From Flaccisagitta enflata (Eukaryota > Chaetognatha > Sagittoidea > Aphragmophora): a stretch of DNA of 64,000 nt. Positions 39,901 to 52,028 of the stretch are shown here, piece by piece; the first letter of the stretch is position 1; every line of letters begins with the position of its first letter. The DNA is taken from the NCBI GenBank assembly GCA_965153355.1, contig OZ231126.1, positions 62,310,001-62,374,000 of the forward strand, written 5' to 3'. Position numbers and translations under genes: made by a program. A model generated the notes under the pieces. It saw only the letters and a program-made list of their open reading frames with translations. It did no database searches and was not told the DNA's origin.

Positions 39901-42900
39901 ATCATTTGCTTTCTCAAGAACCAAAAGAGCAATTTCAGGCCAAAATTTGAGTGGTTGGAGCCAGTGGAAGAGGGGAACCAGGGGTAAATGTAACTATTAG
40001 GAGTATCTCAGAAATGTATGGATAAAGTGGCCAAAGGTCGATCAAGGCAAAATTGCAGACTTTGGGCTAGTGAGAACTGCTTGATTGCTTGTCATATAGT
40101 TATTAGTATCTAATTGGTCAAAACTAGAATGATGGGAGCAATTAGTTTTGCCTCATATGCAGGATAGCCCTATGTTGCTGTATGGGGGTAGTAGTCCAAA
40201 TTTACATCAAAATCGCGTATATAGTGTCTTTTTCAGTAATTTTTTTGCATTTTGGGGATATTCATCAGTCAATTGAATATGTCTTATCACTCATCAACCC
40301 TTTAGCTTGCATGAGACAAAAATCAAGCCAAAATTCCAATTCAACTAGATTTTATAGACTGTCAAAGTATGGCTGAGTTTTGCTTATTGCTCATTTTGTC
40401 GACTATTGAGTGCACCCTTATAAGGAAACTGCCAAGTATTAGGATATCAAAAAATGAATTTTTGCTAGATTTTTTGGTTCAAAAGTGTAGAATCATGATT
40501 TTTTAGATGGTTTTAGACATTTTTGAGACTTTTTAGTAAGCTGTTTGTCCCTAAATAGCTTTTAAAGTGGAAAGGATTTTTTGGATTTTGGGGGATTTTT
40601 GTCTCCTAAACGAGGCTAGAAATCGGGTTTTATTTGACTGTTACATAGTGAAAATGGTCAAATCAACCCTAATTTTTTGGCATTTTACCTAAAAACAACC
40701 AATTGACCCCTCTTGAACTCATATTTTGATTGATTTCAAGTTTTTATATTTTATTTGTCCTCTAATAAAGCTGAAGACAACAGAAATTTAGCCTTATGTC
40801 TCGATATGGTCAACCGCGGCAACTTTTAGAGCGCCTCGCCGCCATATTGCGGGACTATTAGCCAACTCAGCTCATCATTTGGTTTCTCAAGAACCAAAAG
40901 AGCAATTTCAGCCCAAAATTTGAGTGGTTGGAGCAAGTGGAACAGGGGAACCAGGGGTAAATGTAACTATTAGGAGTATCTCAGAAATGTATGGATAAAG
41001 TGGCCAAAGGTCGGTCAAGGCAAAATTGCAGACTTTGGGCTAGTGAGAACTGCTTGATTGCTTGTCATATGGTTATTAGTATCTAATTGGTCAAAACTAG
41101 AATGATGGGAGCAATTAGTTTTGCCTCATATGTAGGATAGCCCTATGTTGCTGTATGGGGGTAGTAGTCCAAATTTACATCAAAATCGCGTATATAGTCT
41201 CTTTTTCAGTAATTTTTTTGCATTTTGGGGATATTCATCAGTCAATTGAATATGTTTTATCACTCATCAACCCTTTAGCTTGCATGAGACAAAAAATCAA
41301 GCCAAAATTCCAATTCAACTAGATTTTATAGACTGTCAAAGTATGGCTGAGTTTTGCTTATTGCTCATTTTGTCGACTATTGAGTGCACCCTTATAAGGA
41401 AACTGCCAAGTATTAGGATATCAAAAAATGAATTTTTGCTAGATTTTTTGGTTCAAAAGTGTAGAATCATGATTTTTTAGATGGTTTTAGACATTTTTGA
41501 GACTTTTTAGTAAGCTGTTTGTCCCTAAATAGCTTTTAAAGTGGAAAGGATTTTTTGGATTTTGGGGGATTTTTGTCTCCTAAACGAGGCTAAAAATTGG
41601 GTTTTATTTGACTGTTACATAGTGAAAATGGTTAAATCAACCCTAATTTTTTGGCATTTTACCTTAAATCATCCATTTGACCCTTCTAGAACTCATATTT
41701 TGATTGATTTCAAGTTTTTATATTTTATTTGTCCTCTAATAAAGCTGAAGACAACAGAAATTTAGCCTTATGTCTCGATATGGTAAACTGCGGCAACTTA
41801 TAGAGCGCCTCGCCGCCATATTGCGGGACTATTAGCCAACTCAGCTCATCATTTGCTTTCTCAAGAACCAAAAGAGCAATTTCAGGCCAAAATTTGAGTG
41901 GTTGGAGCAAGTGGAAGAGGGGAACCAGGGGTAAATGTAACTATTAGGAGTATCTCAGAAATGTATGGATAAAGTGGCCAAAGGTCGATCAAGGCAAAAT
42001 TGCAGACTTTGGGCTAGTGAGAACTGCTTGATTGCTTGTCATATGGTTATTAGTATCTAATTGGTCAAAACTAGAATGATGGGAGCAATTAGTTTTGCCT
42101 CATATGTAGGATAGCCCTATGTTGCTGTATGGGGGTAGTAGTCCAAATTTACATCAAAATCGCGTATATAGTCTCTTTTTCAGTAATTTTTTTGCATTTT
42201 GGGGATATTCATCAGTCAATTGAATATGTTTTATCACTCATCAACCCTTTAGCTTGCATGAGACAAAAAATCAAGCCAAAATTCCAATTCAACTAGATTT
42301 TATAGACTGTCAAAGTATGGCTGAGTTTTGCTTATTGCTCATTTTGTCGACTATTGAGTGCACCCTTATAAGGAAACTGCCAAGTATTAGGATATCAAAA
42401 AATGAATTTTTGCTAGATTTTTTGGTTCAAAAGTGTAGAATCATGATTTTTTAGATGGTTTTAGACATTTTTGAGACTTTTTAGTAAGCTGTTTGTCCCT
42501 AAATAGCTTTTAAAGTGGAAAGGATTTTTTGGATTTTGGGGGATTTTTGTCTCCTAAACGAGGCTAAAAATCGGGTTTTATTTGACTGTTACATAGTGAA
42601 AATGGTTAAATCAACCCTAATTTTTTGGCATTTTACCTTAAATCATCCATTTGACCCTTCTAGAACTCATATTTTGATTGATTTCAAGTTTTTATATTTT
42701 ATTTGTCCTCTAATAAAGCTGAAGACAACAGAAATTTAGCCTTATGTCTCGATATGGTCAACTGCGGCAACTTTTAGAGCGCCTCGCCGCCATATTGCGG
42801 GACTATTAGCCAACTCAGCTCATCATTTGCTTTCTCAAGAACCAAAAGAGCAATTTCAGGCCAAAATTTGAGTGGTTGGAGCCAGTGGAAGAGGGGAACC

Positions 42901-45900
42901 AGGGGTAAATGTAACTATTAGGAGTATCTCAGAAATGTATGGATAAAGTGGCCAAAGGTCGATCAAGGCAAAATTGCAGACTTTGGGCTAGTGAGAACTG
43001 CTTGATTGCTTGTCATATGGTTATTAGTATCTAATTGGTCAAAACTAGAATGATGGGAGCAATTAGTTTTGCCTCATATGCAGGATAGCCCTATGTTGCT
43101 GTATGGGGGTAGTAGTCCAAATTTACATCAAAATCGCGTATATAGTGTCTTTTTCAGTAATTTTTTTGCATTTTGGGGATATTCATCAGTCAATTGAATA
43201 TGTCTTATCACTCATCAACCCTTTAGCTTGCATGAGACAAAAAATCAAGCCAAAATTCCAATTCAGCTAGATTTTATAGACTGTCAAAGTATGGCTGAGT
43301 TTTGCTTATTGCTCATTTTGTCGACTATTGAGTGCACCCTTATAAGGAAACTGCCAAATATTAGGATATCAAAAAATGAATTTTTGCTAGATTTTTGGTC
43401 CAAAAGTGTAGAATCATGATTTTTTAGATGGTTTTAGACATTTTCGAGACTTTTTAGTAAGCTGTTTGTCCCTAAATAGCTTTTAAAGTGGAAAGGATTT
43501 TTTGGATTTTGGGGGATTTTTGTCTCCTAAACGAGGCTAAAAATTGGGTTTTATTTGACTGTTACATAGTGAAAATGGTTAAATCAACCCTAATTTTTTG
43601 GCATTTTACCTTAAAACATCCATTTGACCCTTCTAGAACTCATATTTTGATTGATTTCAAGTTTTTATATTTTATTTGTCCTCTAATAAAGCTGAAGACA
43701 ACAGAAATTTAGCCTTATGTCTCGATATGGTAAACTGCGGCAACTTATAGAGCGCCTCACCGCCATATTGCGGGACTATTAGCCAACTCAGCTCATCATT
43801 TGCTTTCTCAAGAACCAAAAGAGCAATTTCAGGCCAAAATTTGAGTGGTTGGAGCCAGTGGAAGAGGGGAACCAGGGGTAAATGTAACTATTAGGAGTAT
43901 CTCAGAAATGTATGGATAAAGTGGCCAAAGGTCGATCAAGGCAAAATTGCAGACTTTGGGCTAGTGAGAACTGCTTGATTGCTTGTCATATAGTTATTAG
44001 TATCTAATTGGTCAAAACTAGAATGATGGGAGCAATTAGTTTTGCCTCATATGCAGGATAGCCCTATGTTGCTGTATGGGGGTAGTAGTCCAAATTTACA
44101 TCAAAATCGCGTATATAGTGTCTTTTTCAGTAATTTTTTTGCATTTTGGGGATATTCATCAGTCAATTGAATATGTCTTATCACTCATCAACCCTTTAGC
44201 TTGCATGAGACAAAAAATCAAGCCAAAATTCCAATTCAACTAGATTTTATAGACTGTCAAAGTATGGCTGAGTTTTGCTTATTGCTCATTTTGTCGACTA
44301 TTGAGTGCACCCTTATAAGGAAACTGCAAAGTATTAAAATATCAAAAAATGAATTTTTGCTAGATTTTTTGGTTCAAAAATGTAGAATCATAATTTTTAA
44401 GATGATTTTAGGCAATTTTGAGACTTTTTAGTAAGCTCTTTGTCCCTAAATAGCTTTTAAAAAAGGAAAGGATTTTTTGGATTTTGGGGGATTTTTGTCT
44501 CCTAAACGAGGCTAGAAATCGGGTTTTATTTGACTGTTACATAGTGAAAATGGTCAAATCAACCCTAATTTTTTGGCATTTTACCTAAAAACAACCAATT
44601 GACCCTTCTAGAACTCATATTTTGATTGATTTCAAGTTTTTATATTTTATTTTTCCTCTAATAAAGCTGAAGACAACAGAAATTTAGCCTTATGTCTCGA
44701 TATGGTAAACTGCGGCAACTTATAGAGCGCCTCGCCGCCATATTGCGGGACTATTAGCCAACTCAGCTCATCATTTGCTTTCTCAAGAACCAAAAGAGCA
44801 ATTTCAGGCCAAAATTTGAGTAGTTGGAGCCAGTGGAAGAGGGGAACCAGGGGTAAATGTAACTATTAGGAGTATCTCAGAAATGTATGGATAAAGTGGC
44901 CAAAGGTCGATCAAGGCAAAATTGCAGACTTTGGGCTAGTGAGAACTGCTTGATTGCTTGTCATATAGTTATTAGTATCTAATTGGTCAAAACTAGAATG
45001 ATGGGAGCAATTAGTTTTGCCTCATATGCAGGATAGCCCTATGTTGCTGTATGGGGGTAGTGGTCCAAATTTACATCAAAATCGCGTATATAGTGTCTTT
45101 TTCAGTAATTTTTTTGCATTTTGGGGATATTCATCAGTCAATTGAATATGTCTTATCACTCATCAACCCTTTAGCTTGCATGAGACAAAAATCAAGCCAA
45201 AATTCCAATTCAACTAGATTTTATAGACTGTCAAAGTATGGCTGAGTTTTGCTTATTGCTCATTTTGTCGACTATTGAGTGCACCCTTATAAGGAAACTG
45301 CCAAATATTAGGATATCAAAAAATGAATTTTGCTAGATTTTTTGGTTCAAAGTGTAGAATCATGATTTTTTAGATGGTTTTAGACATTTTCGAGACTTTT
45401 TAGTAAGCTGTTTGTCCCTAAATAGCTTTTAAAGTGGAAAGGATTTTTTGGATTTTGGGGGATTTTTGTCTCCTAAACGAGGCTAAAAATTGGGTTTTAT
45501 TTGACTGTTACATAGTGAAAATGGTTAAATCAACCCCAATTTTTTGGCATTTTACCTTAAATCATCCATTTGACCCTTCTAAAACTCATATTTTGATTGA
45601 TTTCAAGTTTTTATATTTTATTTGTCCTCTAATAAAGCTGAAGACAACAGAAATTTAGCCTTATGTCTCGATATGGTAAACTGCGGCAACTTATAGAGCG
45701 CCTCGCCGCCATATTGCTGGACTATTAGCCAACTCAGCTCATCATTTGGTTTCTCAAGAACCAAAAGAGCAATTTCAGCCCAAAATTTGAGTGGTTGGAG
45801 CAAGTGGAAGAGGGGAACCAGGGGTAAATGTAACTATTAGGAGTTTCTCAGAAATGTATGGATAAAGTGGCCAAAGGTCGATCAAAGGCAAAATTGCAGA

Positions 45901-48900
45901 CTTTGGGCTAGTGAGAACTGCTTGATTGCTTGTCATATAGTTATTAGTATCTAATTGGTCAAAACTAGAATGATGGGAGCAATTCGTTTTGCCTCATATG
46001 CAGGATAGCCCTATGTTGCTGCATGGGGGTAGTAGTCCAAATTTACATCAAAATCGCGTATATAGTCTCTTTTTCAGTAATATTTTTGCATTTTGGGGAT
46101 ATTCATCAGTCAATTGAATATGTCTTATCACTCATCAACCCTTTAGCTTGCATGAGACAAAAAATCAAGCCAAAATTCCAATTCAACTAGATTTTATAGA
46201 CTGTCAAAGTATGGCTGAGTTTTGCTTATTGCTCATTTTGTCGACTAATGAGTGCACCCTTATAAGGAAACTGCCAAATATTAGGATATCAAAAAATGAA
46301 TTTTTGCTAGATTTTTGGTCCAAAAGTGTAGAATCATGAATTTTTAGATGGTTTTAGACATTTTCGAGACTTTTTAGTAAGCTGTTTGTCCAAATAGCTT
46401 TTTAAAGTGGAAGGATTTTCTTGGATTTTGGGGGATTTTTGTCTCCTACACGAGGCTAAAAATTGGGTTTTATTTGACTGTTACATAGTGAAAATGGTTA
46501 AATTTAAATCAACCCTAATTTTTGGCATTTTACCTTAAAACATCCATTTGACCCTTCTAGAACTCATATTTTGATTGATTTCAGGTTTTTATATTTTATT
46601 TTTCCTCTAATAAAGCTGAAGACAACAGAAATTTAGCCTTATGTATCGATATGGTAAACTGCGGCAACTTATAGAGCGCCTCGCCGCCATATTGCGGGAC
46701 TATTAGCCAACTCAGCTCATCATTTGCTTTCTCAAGAACCAAAGAGCAATTTCAGGCCAAAATTTGAGTGGTTGGAGCCAGTGGAAGAGGGGAACCAGGG
46801 GTAAATGTAACTATTAGGAGTATCTCAGAAATGTATGGATAAAGTGGCAAAAGGTCGATCAAGGCAAAATTGCAGACTTTGGGCTAGTGAGAACTGCTTG
46901 ATTGCTTGTAATAGAGTTACTAGTATCTAATTGGTCAAAACTAGAATGATGGGAGCAAGTAGTTTTGCCTCATATGCAGGATAGCCCTATGTTGCTGTAT
47001 GGGGGTAGTAGTCCAAATTTACATCAAAATCGCGTATATAGTGTCTTTTTCAGTAATTTTTTTTGCATTTTGGGGATATTCATCAGTCAATTGAATATGT
47101 CTTATCACTCATCAACCCTTTAGCTTGCATGAGACAAAAATCAAGCCAAAATTCCAATTCAACTAGATTTTATAGACTGTAAAAGTATGGCTGAGTTTTG
47201 CTTATTGCTCATTTTGTCGACTATTGAGTGCACCCATATAAGGAAACTGCCAAATATTAGGATATCAAAAAATGAATTTTGCTAGATTTTTTGGTTCCAA
47301 AAGTGTAGAATCATAAATTTTTAGATGGTTTTAGACATTTTCGAGACTTTTTAGTAAGCTGTTTGTCCCTAAATAGCTTTTAAAGAAGCAAGGATTTTTT
47401 GGATTTTGGGGGATTTTTGTCTCCTAAACGAGGCTAAAAATTGGGTTTTATTTGACTGTTACATAGTGAAAATGGTTAAATCAACCCTAATTTTTGGCAT
47501 TTTACCTTAAAACATCCATTTGACCCTTCTAGAACTCATATTTTGATTGATTTCAAGTTTTTATATTTTATTTTTCCTCTACTAAAGCTGAAGACAACAG
47601 AAATTTAGACTTATGTCTCGATATGGTAAACTGCGGCAACTTATAGAGCGCCTCGCCGCCATATTGCGGGACTATTAGCCAACTCAGCTCATCATTTGCT
47701 TTCTCAAGAACCAAAAGAGCAATTTCAGGCCAAAATTTGAGTGGTTGGAGCCAGTGGAAGAGGGGAACCAAGGGTAAATGTAACTATTAGGAGTATCTCA
47801 GAAATGTATGGATAAAGTGGCCAAAGGTCGATCAAGGCAAAATTGCAGACTTTGGGCTGGTGAGAACTGCTTGATTGTAGTCATATAGTTATTAGTATCT
47901 AATTGGTCAAAACTAGAATGATGGGAGCAATTAGTTTTGCCTCATTTGTAGGATAGCCCTATGTTGCTGCATGGGGTAGTAGTCAAATTTACATCAAATC
48001 GCGTATATAGTGTCTTTTTCAGTAATTTTTTTTGCATTTTGGGGATATTCATCAGTCAATTGAATATGTCTTATCACTCATCAACCCTTTAGCTTGCATG
48101 AGACAAAAAATAAAGCCAAAATTCCAATTCAACTAGATTTTATAGACTGTCAAAGTATGGCTGAGTTTTGCTTATTGCTCATTTTTATTAGAGCTAATGA
48201 GTGCACCCTTATAGAAACTGCCAAATATTAGAGGATATCAAAAAATGAATTTTTGCTAGATTTTTTGGTTCAAAAGTGTAGAATCATGATTTTTTAGATG
48301 GTTTTAGACATTTTCAAGACTTTTTAGTAAGCTGTTAGTCCCTAAATAGCTTTTAAAGTGAAAATGATTTTTTGGATTTTGGGGGATTTTTGTCTTCTAA
48401 AGGAGGCTAAAAATTGGGTTTTATTTGACTGTTACATAGTGAAAATGGATTTAAATCAACCTAATTTTTTGGCATTTTACCTTAAAACATCCAATTGACC
48501 CTTCTAGAACTCATATTTTGATTGATTTCAAGTTTTTATATTTTATTTTTCCTCTAATAAAGCTGAAGACAACAGAAATTTATCCTTATGTATCGATATG
48601 GTCAACGGCGGCAACTTTTAGAGCGCCTCGCCGCCATATTGCGGGACTATTAGCCAACTCAGCTCATCATTTGCTTTCTCAAGAACCAAAAGAGCAATTT
48701 CAGGCAAAAATTTGAGTGGTTGGAGCCAGTGGAAGAGGGGAACCAGGGGTAAATGTAACTATTAGGAGTATCTCAGAAATGTGTGGATAAAGTGGCCAAA
48801 GGTCGATCAAGGCAAAAGTGCAGACTTTGGGCTAGTGAGAACTGCTTGATTGCTTGTCATATAGTTATTAGTATCTAATTGGTCAAAACTAGAATGATGG

Positions 48901-49928
48901 GAGCAATTAGTTTTGCCTCATATGCAGGATAGCCCTATGTTGCTGTATGGGGGTAGTAGTCCAAATTTACATCAAAATAGCGTATATAGTGTCTTTTTCA
49001 GTAATTTTTTGCATTTTGGGGATATTCATCAGTCAATTGAATATGTCATATCACTCATCAACCCTTTAGCTTGCATGAGACAAAAATCAAGCCAAAATTC
49101 CAATTCAACTAGATTTTATAGACTGTCAAAGTATAGCTGAGTTTTGCTTATTGCTCATTTTGTCGACTATTGGGTGCACCCTTATAAGGAAACTGCCAAA
49201 TATTAGGATATCAAAAAATGAATTTTGCTAGATTTTTTGGTTAAAAAGTGTAAAATCATGATTTTTAGATGGTTTTAGACATTTTTCGAGACTTTTTAGT
49301 AAGCTGTTTGTCCCTAAATAGCTTTTAAAGTGGAAAGGATTTTTTGGATTTTGGGGGATTTTCGTCTCCTAAACGAGGCTAAAAATTGGTTTTTTTTTGA
49401 CTGTTACATAGTGAAAATGGTTAAATCAACCCTAATTTTTTGTCATTTTACCTTAAAACATCCATTGACCCTTCTAGAACTCATAGTTCGATTGATTTCA
49501 AGGTTTTATATTTTATTTTTCCTCTAATAAAGCTGAAGACAACAGAAATTTAGTATTATGTCTCGATATGGTAAACTGCGGCAACATATAGAGCGCCTCG
49601 CCGCCATATTGCGGGACTATTAGCCCACTCAGCTCATCATTTGGTCTCAAGAACCAAAGAGCAATTTCAGGCCAAAATTTGAGTGGTTGGAGCCAGTGGA
49701 GAGAGGGAACCAGGATCAAATGTAACTATTAGGGTATCTCAAAATATGGATAAAGTATTGAGGTCGATCAAGGCAAAATTGAAGACTTTGGGCTAGTGAG
49801 AACTGCTTGATTGCTTGTCATATAGTTATTAGTATCTAATTGGTCAAAACTAGAATGATGGGAGCAATTAGTTTTGCCTCATATGCAGGATAGCCCTATG
49901 TTGCTGTATGGGGGGTAGTAGTCCAAAT

Positions 49929-50249
49929 TTACATCAAAATCGCCTTCATGCTTTTCAACGTCTTGCAGACTTCCTCTTCCATCATGAAGTCGGTGGATGA
50001 AAGCTCCTGCAGAGGCTTCTCGGGTCTTGCTCTCTCCAATGCTTTGAGGCCGACCTCCCTTGCTCGCATATAATCGTTGTATGCCGCCCTCTCCAAGAGT
50101 ATGTCCAGAGCCAGATTGTTAGGCATCTGTACATGAACTTCCGGTTGACGAGCTACTTGATGATGCTCCACTTGATGATACGCTGGGGCTTGTTGGGTAG
50201 AACGCGTATTGACCCCCGACCTTGATCGGAGATCTCTTTTTGGTAGTTT
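49929..50249 (-). CDS. Terminal coding piece, cut by the satellite
   Basis: About 107 codons open after a TGA at 50250-50252. The N-terminal part has QQAPAYHQVEHHQVARQPEV, then a helical charged segment (LALDILLERAAYNDYMRARE) and ends KTLKSMK. The final five codons (GCG ATT TTG ATG TAA) are satellite sequence reaching 49943, so the natural C-terminus is missing and the stop is borrowed. The first Met in this frame is at 50171. It shares frame with the large polyglutamine pieces upstream. Its function is not recognised. Confidence 0.5.
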   Translation of the reverse strand, partial: KLPKRDLRSRSGVNTRSTQQAPAYHQVEHHQVARQPEVHVQMPNNLALDILLERAAYNDYMRAREVGLKALERARPEKPLQELSSTDFMMEEEVCKTLKSMKAILM

Positions 50250-50322
50250 TCACACTCCACCCAACTTCTTCCTGCTGATTCATTTGTTTTTGTTGTGATC
50301 ATCTTGATGGAATCAGGGAACA

Positions 50323-50553
50323 TCAAAATCTTGGCGCGGACCGTACTGTCCTTTTATTTAGTTGTTCTTCTTTTCGTTGTTTCTCTTCTTCTCTCGCTGC
50401 GGCAAGGTCAAAGTCTCTCTGCTGAATCTGCATCCTCAAACTATCCACTTCTTGCTGCAAGCGTTGATTCTGCTGGATGACTTCCGCTTGAGGCGTTGCT
50501 AGAGGCGCTTGCGCTACTTCACCAGCGCCTTGACTGCAATCCTCATTGTCTTC
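50323..50553 (-). CDS. Coiled-coil-like coding piece
   Basis: 77 codons are open between a TAA at 50554-50556 and a TGA at 50323-50325. The translation moves from a Gly/Ala segment (QGAGEVAQAPLATPQAEV) into a heptad-like, Gln/Glu/Lys-rich stretch (IQQNQRLQQEVDSLRMQIQQ then AAREEEKQRKEEQLNK) that should form a coiled coil. There is no Met at its start, so it must continue from the preceding piece, whose frame ends at 50514 one nucleotide out of register. This join is the clearest sign of a frameshift in the locus. Confidence 0.5.
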   Translation of the reverse strand, partial: EDNEDCSQGAGEVAQAPLATPQAEVIQQNQRLQQEVDSLRMQIQQRDFDLAAAREEEKQRKEEQLNKRTVRSAPRF

Positions 50554-51070
50554 TTAGAACGGCTTTCTTCTCTCCTTATCTTGCAGCTGCTGTGCCCAGC
50601 CGCGTCGGCGGCCTCCTGCCTCTGCCTCCTGCGCATCGCCTCCGTTGCTTCACCTCCGCATCCGGCTGTGTTGAAGACCTTTTCCTCTTGGCCCGGAAGA
50701 CCAGTCTCCCTTCTAGCAGAACCTCTCTGCTTCTCGAAGATCACTTCCGGTGCGGTAGGGAGAATCGTTGCTGCTGGGGTTTGATGATGCTGATACTGAT
50801 GCTGTTGCTGTTGTTGAAACCGTTGCTGCTGCCACTGTTGATATTGAAGCTGCTGCTGCTGGTCAGGATACTGTTGCTGCTCATTCTGCTGCTGCAGTTG
50901 ATGCTGTCGCTGTCCTTGCTGCTGCTGCTGCTCCAACTGTTGCTGCTGCTGCATCGGCTGCTTGACGGACGTTTCCACTGGCTGCACCGGATGTTGCTGC
51001 ATTGAAGATAGATCGGCGGTCTTTTGACGGATGCCTCGGCTGCTGCTTGTCCAGCTCAGACAGTTGTCTA
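50514..51070 (-). CDS. Glutamine-rich coding piece 2
   Basis: Open from about 51070, with a Met at 51002. Residues from that Met begin MQQHPVQPVETSVKQPMQ, then a polyglutamine region of about 60 residues interrupted by His, Tyr and Pro, then a charged tail (TILPTAPEVIFEKQRG, EAMRRRQRQEAADAAG, REESRSKKT). Codons for Gln are mixed CAG and CAA, so selection for glutamine rather than pure CAG slippage is likely. It ends at TAG 50514-50516, just past the point where the next piece takes over in another frame. No domain is recognised. Confidence 0.55.
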
Positions 51071-51360
51071 AGCTTCACATCTCGCTGCTCTAAAGCTCCA
51101 CCAATGCCGCCATCGTTCAGGCTATTCCAGTGCTTTCGTTGCATCTCTGCCGCATTGTTGAATACTCCTGCCCTTCTATCTTCATCTACTCTCTGCTGCT
51201 GTTGGCGAAAGTCTTGCCTTTTGGCACGCCTGCATTCTATAGCTAAATCTTTGTCTTCTTGTGATGAGCTTCGCTGTTGGAATCCCAATGGCACCGCGAT
51301 CGGCGCCTTTGGAGCTGTTGCTGCACCACCACCTTCACCTTCGGCCACATGCGCAGGCGG
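51000..51360 (-). CDS. Middle charged coding piece, different frame
   Basis: This piece has an open frame with ordinary amino-acid composition: AEGEGGGAATAPKAPIAVPL, then QRSSSQEDKDLAIECRRAKR, and further on NNAAEMQRKHWNSLNDGGIG and ALEQRDVKLRQLSELDK. No ATG precedes it; the frame is open through a GTG at 51348. It sits between two polyglutamine pieces that share the other frame, so single-nucleotide shifts on both sides (about 51330 and 51030) would rejoin all three. Beyond 51000 the frame reads only Ala-rich shadow of the CAG tract. Confidence 0.5.
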
Positions 51361-52025
51361 TGTTCTGCAAGGCGTTGCTGAATAACTTCTTCTGTTTCCT
51401 CACTAACGTTCATGCTTTCGACAGGATGGTCATTTGACGCTGGAGGATCCACTACCACCGCTGGGATTGCGGCGGAAGGTTGCTGTTGTTGCTGCAGTTG
51501 CTGTTGCAGACGTTCTCCTGCATCATTCTGCCGCTGTTGTTGTTGTTCTTGCGGCTGCGTTGCCGGTTGATGTTGTTGCAGCCCTTGTTGTTGTTGCTGT
51601 TGTTGCTGAGGCAGCAAATCTTTCTGATGTTGATGCTGTTGTTGCTGCTGCTGTTGTTGCTGCCATTGATCATGTTGTTGCTGTTGTTGAGCCACGGGTT
51701 GTGGCGCCGGCTGCAGGATCTGATGTTGTTGTTGATCTTGCTGACAGGAAATTGTTGGGTGCTGCAACTGCTGCTGCTGCAACAGCTCTTGCTGCTGCCG
51801 TTGAGCCGTCGTTTGCTGCTGCTCCTGTGGCCGGTGGAGTTGGCGTTGCTGTTGGAGTTGCTGCTGCTGCATCTGCGAGTGATGCTGCTGTTGCTCCTGT
51901 TGCTGTCGCTGCTCCTCCTCCCGTTGTTGCTGCTGCATATCATCTATCAGCCGACGGCATTGACGCATTTCCTCCTCCAGCTGCCTACCCCATCTGTCTC
52001 TCTCCGCACTCCTATTGACGAAGCG
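51243..52025 (-). CDS. Glutamine-rich coding piece 1
   Basis: 261 codons are open after a TGA at 52026-52028, with the first Met at 51968. It begins with a charged helical segment (RSAERDRWGRQLEEEMRQCR, LIDDM), then about 170 residues dominated by Gln with His, Leu and Pro interruptions and short breaks such as HPTISCQQDQQQ. A normal segment follows (AIPAVVVDPPASNDHPVESM, NVSEETEEVIQQRLAEHRLR). CAG and CAA are mixed. Past the shift near 51330 the tail is out of frame. Polyglutamine proteins of this type are often transcription or RNA-binding regulators, but no DNA- or RNA-binding domain is visible, so no role is assigned. Confidence 0.6.
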   Translation of the reverse strand, partial: RFVNRSAERDRWGRQLEEEMRQCRRLIDDMQQQQREEEQRQQQEQQQHHSQMQQQQLQQQRQLHRPQEQQQTTAQRQQQELLQQQQLQHPTISCQQDQQQHQILQPAPQPVAQQQQQHDQWQQQQQQQQQHQHQKDLLPQQQQQQQQGLQQHQPATQPQEQQQQRQNDAGERLQQQLQQQQQPSAAIPAVVVDPPASNDHPVESMNVSEETEEVIQQRLAEHRLRMWPKVKVVVQQQLQRRRSRCHWDSNSEAHHKKTKI

Positions 52026-52028
52026 TCA

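Larger units (their letters stand above)
14506..49943. repeat. 974-bp tandem satellite array, 36 units plus 0.42
   Basis: Using the landmark GCTGAAGACAAC, units start at 14509, 15483, 16456, 17431, 18404, 19372, 20346, 21304, 22278, 23252, 24228, 25214, 26186, 27154, 28111, 29085, 30052, 31026, 32008, 32981, 33954, 34928, 35902, 36875, 37849, 38823, 39797, 40770, 41744, 42718, 43691, 44666, 45637, 46615, 47587, 48562 and 49532 (21304 has a variant landmark). Spacing is 971-978 from 32008 onward (973-975 up to 44666) and 957-986 elsewhere. All units are head to tail. Recurrent small frames of 60-78 codons on both strands reflect the period; they have no domains and vary by frameshift, so they are not called genes. 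The longest match to any known RNA gene is none seen. Confidence 0.98.

Noticed and set aside
14506-49943. Recurrent 60-78-codon frames on both strands every 974 bp, beginning for example MERIFWILGD or MHETKNQAKI.
   Set aside because: They repeat only because the satellite repeats. They break by frameshift or stop in many units, have no domains, and differ at all codon positions alike.
14506-49943. Possible tandem RNA gene array (5S, spliced leader or snRNA), prompted by an AATTTTTTGG Sm-like motif in each unit.
   Set aside because: The motif is expected by chance in T-rich sequence. No flanking stem, spliced-leader donor or 5S internal promoter was recognised.
14506-49943. CRISPR-like array.
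   Set aside because: Units are 974 bp and contiguous, with no short repeat/spacer alternation.
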